A DNA stretch of 64,000 nt from Bacteroidales bacterium (GTDB taxonomy: Bacteria; Bacteroidota; Bacteroidia; Bacteroidales; GCA-2748055): positions 62,001-126,000 of the forward strand of contig JAFGWU010000082.1 of NCBI GenBank assembly GCA_016936975.1. Direction: 5' to 3'. Below the pieces are notes generated by a model. It worked only from the letters and a program-made list of their open reading frames with translations, was not told where the DNA came from and searched no databases. The stretch's first letter is position 1. The number at the start of each line of letters is the position of its first letter. Shown one piece after another: positions 29,308-37,708 of the stretch. A program made the translations under genes and the position numbers.

Positions 29308-29814
29308 ATGAACAGGGTTCAGATCATACAGGGCGATATCACCCGGCTGAAGGTGGACGCGATTGTGAATGCGGCCAACAACTCACTGATGGGGGGCGGC
29401 GGCGTTGACGGGGCCATTCACCGGTCTGCCGGTCCCGATCTGCTGGAGGAGTGCCGTACGCTGAACGGCTGCAGAACCGGGGAGGCAAAAATCACCAAAG
29501 GATACAGGTTGCCTGCAACCTATGTGATCCATACCGTGGGGCCCATCTGGAGGGGCGGTGAGCAGAACGAGCCGGAAATGCTGTACAGCTGTTACATAAA
29601 CAGTCTGAAACTGGCCGTGGAGCACGGCATCAAAACCATCGCCTTTCCGAACATCTCCACGGGCGTTTACGGTTACCCCAAAAAGGAAGCCGCCGGAGTT
29701 GCCATCCGGGCTGTAAAGGAGTTCCTTGAAACCGACCATCAAATTGAAAAAGTGATATTTACCGTCTACGATAGGGAGAACATACAGTACTATGAGGAAT
29801 TCACAGCGAGCTGA
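29308..29814 (+). CDS. Macro-domain protein, O-acetyl-ADP-ribose deacetylase-like
   Basis: [56 protein letters not shown]. Confidence 0.95.
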   Translation: MNRVQIIQGDITRLKVDAIVNAANNSLMGGGGVDGAIHRSAGPDLLEECRTLNGCRTGEAKITKGYRLPATYVIHTVGPIWRGGEQNEPEMLYSCYINSLKLAVEHGIKTIAFPNISTGVYGYPKKEAAGVAIRAVKEFLETDHQIEKVIFTVYDRENIQYYEEFTAS

Positions 29815-29897
29815 CCCGTCAATTCCCTGAAGGTTTACATTGCTTTGGAATAATTTTTGAGCATTATTGTCCCGGAAACGAATCAAACAACAGTGTT

Positions 29898-30464
29898 ATG
29901 AAACGATTGATATTATTGTCGTTCGCCATGCTGATGGCGGCTGGTGCCGCGGCACAGGATCCCGAACTGAGCCAGCGGGACCGTAGGAAGCTTGAGAAGC
30001 AGTTGCGAAAGGAACAGATGGCCGAGGAGGCCAGGGAACGGGCTGCCCTGATCGAACTGATGATAGAGCACCGGATATTCGTCCTGGAGGCCGACCGGCT
30101 CCGTGACAAAAGAGGTACAACGATAAATGTACCCTCCAACATCAACTTCATTGCATCGGATTCGATCAACGGGGTTATCCAGGTGGGCAGTAACTCCTAT
30201 ATAGGATTAAACGGCGTCGGAGGGGTGACGGTGGAGGGAACCATCCACAACTACAAATATTCCAGGAACGAAAAGCACCGCACCTATTACCTCTCCTACA
30301 CCCTCAGCTCCCCGGTGGGGGTCTACGATGTCCGCATGTCGGTTTTTTCAGACGGGAGGGCCGATGCAACGGTCACCTCCAACTGGCCCGGACAGCTCAA
30401 TTACATCGGCTACCTTGTTCCTCCGGCAAAATCGAGGGTTTACAAGGGAATGTCGGGGTATTAG
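29898..30464 (+). CDS. DUF4251-like secreted protein
   Basis: Signal peptide ending AAAQ; general match to Bacteroidota DUF4251 architecture. Confidence 0.7.
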   Translation: MKRLILLSFAMLMAAGAAAQDPELSQRDRRKLEKQLRKEQMAEEARERAALIELMIEHRIFVLEADRLRDKRGTTINVPSNINFIASDSINGVIQVGSNSYIGLNGVGGVTVEGTIHNYKYSRNEKHRTYYLSYTLSSPVGVYDVRMSVFSDGRADATVTSNWPGQLNYIGYLVPPAKSRVYKGMSGY

Positions 30465-30483
30465 AAGGATTAAAGGCTAAGGA

Positions 30484-30525
30484 TTCCCGGTTCCCAGTTA
30501 CCAGTTCCCGGTTCCCGGTTCCTAG
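30484..30525. repeat. 7-bp-period array (TTCCCGG family), 6 units
   Basis: TTCCCGG TTCCCAG TTACCAG TTCCCGG TTCCCGG TTCCTAG, all in phase. Confidence 0.9.
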
Positions 30526-30535
30526 TTTGGATTTT

Positions 30536-30597
30536 CATTGAAACGGAGTAAATGCAATAAATCGCAGATATTCCGCGCCAGGAATGGCGTAGCTACG
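30536..30597. repeat. 62-bp composite repeat with REP-like hairpin, copy 3
   Basis: CATTGAAACGGAGTAAATGCAATAAATCGCAGATATTCCGCGCCAGGAATGGCGTAGCTACG; same length as copy at 23451. Confidence 0.85.
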
Positions 30598-32251
30598 CCT
30601 CTAATTTATACAGGAACCGCTTAATGGTTTTCTTCGGGGTTTTTTCAAACTCCTCATCACGGATGTGTATTTTCGTAATCGTTTCATAAACGGCCAGGTG
30701 GCTGTTAATGGCCTTTCGGTTCTCCTCCATCTTCGCAGCAATATCCTCAACGCCGTCTTTCCTGGCAGCCTCCTTATCCGGATAAACAAGAGCCTCCAGC
30801 TTATGGTTCTTATTCATTAACACAACGACCTCGCTAATGTAGGGCATATTGGTCAGCTTCGCCTCAACCTCCTCGGGATAGATATTCTGACCCGATGGTC
30901 CCAGAAGCATGTTCTTGATTCTCCCGCGGATATAAATATATCCATCCTTATCGGTTACCCCCAGGTCGCCGGTATGGTACCAGCCCTCCCTGTCGATGGC
31001 TTCCTTCGTGGCCTTTTCGTTCTTGTAATACCCTTCCATCAGGTTTTCTCCGCGAACCAGGATCTCTCCCACTTCATGGAACGGATCCGGAGAGTCTATC
31101 TTCATCTCCATGATATCGATTATTTTACCGCTGGACAACGGACGTGTGGTTCTCCAGCCGTCATAGGAGATCAGCGGTCCGCACTCGGTGATCCCGTACC
31201 CGATCGAAAACGGGAATTTTATCCTCCGCATAAACGTCTCTACCTCAGCACTCAGGGCAGCTCCGCCCAGGACTGCCTCCCTGAAATTACCTCCAAAAGA
31301 TTCGTAGAGCTTTTTCTTAAAGGTATTATAAATCACTTTATTCAATCCGGGAATTTTGGTCAGGATCTTAATCGTGCCCTTCTCCAGCTTGGGCTGGACC
31401 TTCCCTTTGTAGAGCTTCTCGAAAAATAGCGGAACAAACATGATCAAATGGGGTTTGATCTCAGAGAATGCCTGCAAAATGACGGGTACGGCAGGCAACT
31501 TGCCCAGGACGGTGATATGAACCCCTCTGGTCAGCGGGAAAAGGAAATCAAACGCACAGGCATAGCAGTGTGCCAGGGGGAGCAGTGTAAGCATGCGGTC
31601 TTTCGGGTTCAGCTCCATATTCCTTCGTGCAAAGGTTACGTTACCGGCCAGGCTGTTCGCCGACAGCACCACTCCTTTGCTGAAACCTGTCGTTCCCGAA
31701 GTGTAATTTATTTCCACAACCTCACTGTTATCCACCTCTGCATATTTGATATGTTCCTTCGCATAGCCATCGGGAAATCTCTTCCTGAAAAGCTCCGGAT
31801 ACTCCTTATGTGCCTTCACATATACGGCATCGGGTTTGGAAGAGAGGATTTCATTATCCTCCAGCGAAATGATGATCTTTACTTTTTTGATACTGTTCTC
31901 GGAAAGCGTTTCCATAATCTGCCTGTCAACAATTAACATGACCGAATCGGAATGTTCGATGATGGTCTGTGCATCCCCGGGCTTGAAGTCAGAAAGAATG
32001 GGAACAACCACCGCCCCGTAGGTCATCACGCTCATGAAGCTGATGCACCATCTTGCAGAGTTCTTTCCCAACAGGGCAACCTTGTCACCTTTCTTAATGC
32101 CCATCGCCTCATACATCACATGGAGGGCGGCTATCTTCCTGCACATGTCGGCATAGGTAAAGGCCTCGCCTTTATAATCTGAAACGGCTGGCAAATCCCA
32201 GTTCTGCCTGAAGCTGTCTTCATATAGCTGAATCAGGTTCTCTTTGATCAT
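30593..32251 (-). CDS. AMP-binding long-chain acyl-CoA ligase-like protein
   Basis: INYTSGTTGFSKGVVLS; GYGITECGPLIS; GWYHTGDLGVTDKDGYIYIRGRIKNMLLGPSGQNIYPEEVE. Confidence 0.93.
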   Translation of the reverse strand: MIKENLIQLYEDSFRQNWDLPAVSDYKGEAFTYADMCRKIAALHVMYEAMGIKKGDKVALLGKNSARWCISFMSVMTYGAVVVPILSDFKPGDAQTIIEHSDSVMLIVDRQIMETLSENSIKKVKIIISLEDNEILSSKPDAVYVKAHKEYPELFRKRFPDGYAKEHIKYAEVDNSEVVEINYTSGTTGFSKGVVLSANSLAGNVTFARRNMELNPKDRMLTLLPLAHCYACAFDFLFPLTRGVHITVLGKLPAVPVILQAFSEIKPHLIMFVPLFFEKLYKGKVQPKLEKGTIKILTKIPGLNKVIYNTFKKKLYESFGGNFREAVLGGAALSAEVETFMRRIKFPFSIGYGITECGPLISYDGWRTTRPLSSGKIIDIMEMKIDSPDPFHEVGEILVRGENLMEGYYKNEKATKEAIDREGWYHTGDLGVTDKDGYIYIRGRIKNMLLGPSGQNIYPEEVEAKLTNMPYISEVVVLMNKNHKLEALVYPDKEAARKDGVEDIAAKMEENRKAINSHLAVYETITKIHIRDEEFEKTPKKTIKRFLYKLEA

Positions 32252-32454
32252 AATGGTTTCTTTTAGGTTAATTTCGAATAAAGATAAAAATTAGCGACAT
32301 ATTTCAATATTCAAAATGCGAAATAAATTCAATATCCAATAATCAACAATCAATATCCAATGTCCATTTGATTATTGGGATTTGATTATTGGGTGTTTCT
32401 TCAAACCGATTATCTTTATAACGAAAATGAAAGACACCCAATAACGTTTCATCC

Positions 32455-35400
32455 ATGATCCATTTTTTTCTTACCCCCGGCCGGAAAATTATTGCTGTTG
32501 AGACTTCTGAAGTACTGGATAAAGATCGGAGATCCCGGCTGGAGTGGTTGTTCGGGGGTGCAGAGAAATCGGAAAGCACATCGGTCCTCGGCTTTTTCGT
32601 CGGACCCAGGAAAGAGATGGTTACCCCCTGGAGCACCAACGCCGTCGAGATCTGTCAGAATATGGGCATGACGGGAATCCTCAGAATAGAGGAGTATTTC
32701 CCCGCAGAGGATGAATCTGCCGTTTATGATCCCATGCTGCAGAGGCTCTATAACGGGCTGGGTCAGGATCTGTTCAGAATAAACAGGGAACCGGATCCCG
32801 TTATTTATATCGATGACATAGCCGCGTACAACCGCGGGGAAGGGCTCGCGCTGAGCGAGGATGAGATTGAATACCTGGAAGGACTGAGCAGCCGGATCGG
32901 AAGAAAGCTCACCGACAGCGAGGTCTTCGGCTTCTCACAGGTAAACTCCGAGCACTGCCGGCATAAAATCTTCAACGGAACATTTATCATCGACGGGAAG
33001 GAGCAGGATGCTTCCCTGTTCGATCTCATTAAAAGGACCACCCGCACTCATCCGAACCGCATCATATCCGCTTACAAGGATAATTGTTCCTTTGCGGAGG
33101 GTCCGGAAATCGAACAGTTTGCCCCCGAACGGCAGGACAGCTCAGGATATTTTAGGGTCTCCGATATCCCTTCAGTGCTCTCCCTGAAAGCAGAGACGCA
33201 CAATTTCCCGACCACCGTGGAACCATTCAACGGAGCATCTACAGGCACGGGTGGGGAGATCAGGGACCGTATCGCCGGTGGAAAGGGGGCCATCCCCATG
33301 GCCGGAACCGCGGTCTATATGACCTCTTATCCCCGTACCACAAAAAACCGTCCCTGGGAGAGTTTTACTGCTAAACGAAATTGGCTCTACCAGACGCCTG
33401 AGGAGATCCTGATCAAAGCCTCCAACGGGGCCAGCGATTTCGGGAATAAATTCGGTCAGCCGCTGATCTGCGGAAGTCTTCTGACCTTCGAGCACTCAGG
33501 GAACCGGAAGAAATACGGGTACGACAAAGTGATCATGCTCGCCGGTGGAATCGGATTCGGCAACAAGCGCGACGTGGAGAAGGATGCTCCCCGGAAAGGA
33601 GATATCGTGGTACTGCTCGGCGGGGACAATTACCGCATCGGCATGGGCGGCGGGGCGGTCTCATCGGTCGACACGGGAGAGTATGCCAATGCCATCGAGC
33701 TGAATGCGGTCCAGCGCGCCAATCCCGAGATGCAGAAGCGGGTGTACAATGCCCTCAGGGCGCTTGCCGAGTCGCGAATAAACCCAATCATCAGCATCCA
33801 CGACCACGGTGCAGGGGGACACCTGAACTGCCTGTCTGAACTGGTGGAGGCTACCGGAGGCATTATCGAACTCGACAATCTGCCGGTAGGAGATCCGACC
33901 CTTTCCGCCAGGGAACTCATCGGGAACGAGTCCCAGGAACGGATCGGACTGGTCATTAAAAAGGAGGACCTGAAAAAACTGCAGGAAATTGCCCTCCGCG
34001 AACGTGCTCCCATATACGTGATCGGAACGATTACCGACGATCACCGGCTTGTATTCAGGAGCAGGAGGAGCAGCGAAAAACCGATAGACCTGGAGCTGAC
34101 CGATATTTTTGGGAACCCGCCCCGGGCCATCATGAACGATAAGATATCCGGGGTGAAATATAAAGACCCGGTTTACCACACCGGTTCATTGAGGGATTAT
34201 CTTGAAACGGTGCTCCAGATGGAGGCGGTGGCATGCAAGGACTGGCTGACCAATAAGGTGGACCGCTCCGTAACCGGTAAGATTGCCAGACAGCAGTGTA
34301 CCGGTGTGCTTCAGCTTCCCCTCAACAATTTGGGTGTGGTTGCCCTCGACTACCGGGGCATTAAAGGCTATGCCACAGCCATCGGTCATGCCCCGGTTGC
34401 CGCACTCGCAGATCCGGAGGCAGGCAGTGTCCTTTCCATAGCCGAAGCGCTTACCAATATCATCTGGGCCCCTATGCCTGAAAAGATCAGGAACATTTCC
34501 CTTTCGGCCAACTGGATGTGGCCCTGTAAAAATGAAGGGGAGGATGCCCGGCTCTACAGTGCCGTTAAGGCAGCAAGTGATTTTGCGGTTGCTCTGGGGA
34601 TCAATATCCCTACCGGCAAGGATTCATTATCCATGACGCAGAAGTACGACGGAGAGGTGGTGTATGCCCCGGGAACGGTGATCATCTCTTCCGCAGGCGA
34701 GGTGACAGACATAAGGAGAATCGCAGGGCCTGTTATGGTGAATGATCCCGATACCCGGCTCATTTATATCGATTTTTCAAATGATACTTTCAAACTGGGC
34801 GGCAGTGCATTTTTTCAATCTATGGGAATGATAGGTGAAGAGGTGCCAACGGTGACCGACCCCGCACGGTTTGTGAGGGTGTTTAACCTGGTCCAGTCCT
34901 TTATAGAGGAGGGAAAAATCCTGGCCGGTCACGATATCTCCTCCGGGGGATTGATCACCTGCCTGATGGAGATGTGCTTCAGCAACCCTGAAGGAGGCCT
35001 CGAAGCAGATATCAGCGGATTGCACGCAGAGACCATTCCGGCACTGTTCAGTGAAAAACCGGGCATCATCATCCAGGTTAAAAATGTATTCGAGATATCC
35101 GCTATTCTTGAGAAGGAGGATATTCATCATCATATCATCGGACGTCCGATCGACGAACGAATCATTCAGCTTCATACTTCCGAAGATGATTATGATCTGG
35201 AAATCGATTATTACCGCGATATATGGTTCAAATCATCCTACCTGCTCGACCAGAAGCAAACCGGGGAGACCCTTGCACTGGAGCGCTTCAGGAATTACAG
35301 GCACCATCCACTTAAACCGGAAATGAACGGTTTTAAGGGCCGCTTCAGGGACCATGGAATTGATCCCGGCAGAAGAGATGCTTCAGGAATAAAGGCTGCA

Positions 35401-36141
35401 ATCATAAGGGAAAAAGGGGTGAACGGCGACCGCGAAATGGCCTATGCGATGTACCTGGCCGGTTTTGATGTGAAGGATGTGCATATGACCGACCTGATAG
35501 CGGGACGTGAAACCCTGGAGGATATCCACTTTATCGTGTTTGTCGGCGGATTTTCAAACTCGGATGTGCTCGGCTCGGCCCGGGGTTGGGCGGGCGCGTT
35601 CAAATATAACAGGAAGGCGAAAGAAGCCCTGGATGACTTCTACAGGAGGGATGACACGCTGAGCCTGGGCGTCTGCAACGGGTGCCAGCTGATGGTCGAA
35701 CTCGACCTGGTGGTCCCCCGCCATAAAGAAAAGCCGGTGATGAAGCACAATGCCTCCGGAAAATTCGAATCCGCTTTTCTGAGCGTGGATGTTCAAAAGA
35801 ACCATTCCGTGATGCTAAAATCGCTTGCCGGAATGAAGCTTGGCATCTGGGTGGCCCATGGAGAGGGCCGGTTCAGCCTGCCCCGCGATGAAAAGGATTA
35901 CCATATCCCCCTGAAGTACAGTCACTCCTCCTATCCTGCCAATCCGAACGGCTCAGACTATGATGTGGCTGCCATCTGCTCCGGGGACGGCCGCCATCTT
36001 GCCATGATGCCCCACCTCGAGAGGGCATTCCTGCCCTGGCAATGCGGATACTACCCCTCAAACCGGCAGACTGATGAAGTAACCCCCTGGATGGAGGCAT
36101 TTGTGAATGCGAGAAGGTGGGTGGAAGACTTTCTGAAGTAG
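32455..36141 (+). CDS. purL: Phosphoribosylformylglycinamidine synthase (single-chain long form)
   Basis: SQVNSEHCRHKIFNG; LKAETHNFPTTVEPFNGASTGTGGEIRD; C-terminal glutaminase with LGVCNGCQLM. Confidence 0.95.
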   Translation: MIHFFLTPGRKIIAVETSEVLDKDRRSRLEWLFGGAEKSESTSVLGFFVGPRKEMVTPWSTNAVEICQNMGMTGILRIEEYFPAEDESAVYDPMLQRLYNGLGQDLFRINREPDPVIYIDDIAAYNRGEGLALSEDEIEYLEGLSSRIGRKLTDSEVFGFSQVNSEHCRHKIFNGTFIIDGKEQDASLFDLIKRTTRTHPNRIISAYKDNCSFAEGPEIEQFAPERQDSSGYFRVSDIPSVLSLKAETHNFPTTVEPFNGASTGTGGEIRDRIAGGKGAIPMAGTAVYMTSYPRTTKNRPWESFTAKRNWLYQTPEEILIKASNGASDFGNKFGQPLICGSLLTFEHSGNRKKYGYDKVIMLAGGIGFGNKRDVEKDAPRKGDIVVLLGGDNYRIGMGGGAVSSVDTGEYANAIELNAVQRANPEMQKRVYNALRALAESRINPIISIHDHGAGGHLNCLSELVEATGGIIELDNLPVGDPTLSARELIGNESQERIGLVIKKEDLKKLQEIALRERAPIYVIGTITDDHRLVFRSRRSSEKPIDLELTDIFGNPPRAIMNDKISGVKYKDPVYHTGSLRDYLETVLQMEAVACKDWLTNKVDRSVTGKIARQQCTGVLQLPLNNLGVVALDYRGIKGYATAIGHAPVAALADPEAGSVLSIAEALTNIIWAPMPEKIRNISLSANWMWPCKNEGEDARLYSAVKAASDFAVALGINIPTGKDSLSMTQKYDGEVVYAPGTVIISSAGEVTDIRRIAGPVMVNDPDTRLIYIDFSNDTFKLGGSAFFQSMGMIGEEVPTVTDPARFVRVFNLVQSFIEEGKILAGHDISSGGLITCLMEMCFSNPEGGLEADISGLHAETIPALFSEKPGIIIQVKNVFEISAILEKEDIHHHIIGRPIDERIIQLHTSEDDYDLEIDYYRDIWFKSSYLLDQKQTGETLALERFRNYRHHPLKPEMNGFKGRFRDHGIDPGRRDASGIKAAIIREKGVNGDREMAYAMYLAGFDVKDVHMTDLIAGRETLEDIHFIVFVGGFSNSDVLGSARGWAGAFKYNRKAKEALDDFYRRDDTLSLGVCNGCQLMVELDLVVPRHKEKPVMKHNASGKFESAFLSVDVQKNHSVMLKSLAGMKLGIWVAHGEGRFSLPRDEKDYHIPLKYSHSSYPANPNGSDYDVAAICSGDGRHLAMMPHLERAFLPWQCGYYPSNRQTDEVTPWMEAFVNARRWVEDFLK

Positions 36142-36182
36142 TCATCTCAGTGATAAAAACCTTATAACAGAAATCAAAAAAG

Positions 36183-36203
36183 GTCCTGAAACAAGTTCAG
36201 GAC
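36183..36203. terminator. Hairpin downstream of purL (GTCCTGAA-ACAAG-TTCAGGAC), possible terminator
   Basis: Perfect 8-bp stem, 5-nt loop, 41 bp after purL stop; no clear U-tract. Confidence 0.55.
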
Positions 36204-36219
36204 TTCAGTTAATTGAATA

Positions 36220-36247
36220 AACCGGAATCCCTCAACCGGGAACCGGG
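36220..36247. repeat. Short 7-bp-period array (AACCGGG family), 3 of 4 units recognisable
   Basis: AACCGGA ATCCCTC AACCGGG AACCGGG. Confidence 0.65.
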
Positions 36248-36331
36248 AACAATCAAATTTATGTGCGGGAAACAACCAAAATATTGTAAGTCTTATTTAT
36301 TTCTATAAATTAGCGCATCCTGAGCTGCCTC

Positions 36332-37090
36332 ATGAGTTACGAAAATTTTAAGCTGTTTACCTGGAGCTGGATCCTGCTGGGATTGGCTATTTTTTTGGTC
36401 CTTCTTTTCGTGACCGCACCTTATGGCCGCCATACCCGTAAGGACTGGGGGCCGACCATCCCCAACAGGATTGGCTGGTTTGTGATGGAGTTCCCTTCAC
36501 TGCTTGTATTTATCCTCTGCTTCCTTTTCGGTCCGAATGAACCCTACCCCATTGCCTGGATATTCTTTGCTATCTATGTGTTCCATTACACGAACCGTTC
36601 GATCGTTTACCCATGGAGAACCAGGACCTCAGGAAAAGAGATGCCGATTGTGATTGCATTGACGGCCATTGCCTTCAACCTGGTCAATGGCTGTCTGAAC
36701 GGATACTATTTCTCCGCCTTCTCAAGGGAATATACCCTAGAATGGCTGGTCGATGCCAGGTTCATTATTGGAATCATCGTATTCGGTTCAGGGGTATTCA
36801 TCAACTGGTGGTCCGACCAGCTCCTGCTCGATCTCAGGAAAGGAGGCAGGAGAGGGTACTTCATCCCAAGAAAAGGATTGTTCAAATGGGTCTCCTGTCC
36901 CAATTTCCTGGGGGAGATCATCGAATGGACCGGTTTTGCCATCATGACCTGGAGTCCTGCCGCACTGGCCTTTGCCCTCTGGACCTTCTTCAATCTCGCT
37001 CCGCGTGCGCTCGCCCACCACAGGTGGTACAGGTCCACTTTCGATGATTACCCGAAAAAAAGAAAGGCCCTGGTTCCATTCGTGTTGTAA
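36332..37090 (+). CDS. Steroid 5-alpha-reductase / DUF1295-like integral membrane protein
   Basis: GYFIPRKGLFKWVSCPNFLGEIIEWTGFAIMTWS; ALAHHRWYRSTFDDYPKKRKALVPFVL; multiple TMs. Confidence 0.9.
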   Translation: MSYENFKLFTWSWILLGLAIFLVLLFVTAPYGRHTRKDWGPTIPNRIGWFVMEFPSLLVFILCFLFGPNEPYPIAWIFFAIYVFHYTNRSIVYPWRTRTSGKEMPIVIALTAIAFNLVNGCLNGYYFSAFSREYTLEWLVDARFIIGIIVFGSGVFINWWSDQLLLDLRKGGRRGYFIPRKGLFKWVSCPNFLGEIIEWTGFAIMTWSPAALAFALWTFFNLAPRALAHHRWYRSTFDDYPKKRKALVPFVL

Positions 37091-37092
37091 AA

Positions 37093-37120
37093 GTCGTCAG
37101 GCGGCAGTCGTCAGGCAACC
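37093..37120. repeat. 14-bp imperfect direct repeat made of 7-bp blocks
   Basis: GTCGTCAGGCGGCA GTCGTCAGGCAACC directly after the stop at 37090. Confidence 0.7.
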
Positions 37121-37146
37121 ATCACGCCACCGGAGGCGATCCATCA

Positions 37147-37560
37147 TTAATCCTCCCCATCACGATAATCAAACCTGACCTTCAGAAGATCCTGCTCCAG
37201 GAAAACGATCTGCAGATAATACACCATGGTACCGCCCCAGAAATCAACGGTTATTTCAAGCAGGCTGTCAGACAGGGCAATCCATTCTCCTTCGAAATCG
37301 GCATAGGTTTTCGGTCCGGCATCACTCCAGGAGGCATTCTTCCGTTCTGTAAAGGAACCATCCGGTTCGATGATGAATCCGTATTTTTCGGGATCGAGCA
37401 TTCCGGCCCGTTCCATAACGGTGAGATCCTTTTCATAACCCTCCTCCACCCAGGTGCCCGCAAGATCCGACAGCAAATTGGCCCGCTCAATATCAGAATA
37501 TTCCATGTCTTCACATGAAATCATCATCAGGACCGACAGGAGAATCGCGATCTTTTTCAT
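37147..37560 (-). CDS. Hypothetical lipoprotein (possibly lipocalin-like)
   Basis: MKKIAILLSVLMMISCEDM lipobox; LAGTWVEEGY...; start trimmed. Confidence 0.65.
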   Translation of the reverse strand: MKKIAILLSVLMMISCEDMEYSDIERANLLSDLAGTWVEEGYEKDLTVMERAGMLDPEKYGFIIEPDGSFTERKNASWSDAGPKTYADFEGEWIALSDSLLEITVDFWGGTMVYYLQIVFLEQDLLKVRFDYRDGED

Positions 37561-37708
37561 TTCAAACCTTTTTAATAAGGATGAATCCTCCCGGACTTCC
37601 GTTGCTTGCATTTTTTGTAATAAGAGATTTTATTATATTAACGCTTTATTTCATGTTATCTGTCCCTTACCATTACGATACGGTTAGTAACAAAAATAAC
37701 GAATAATC

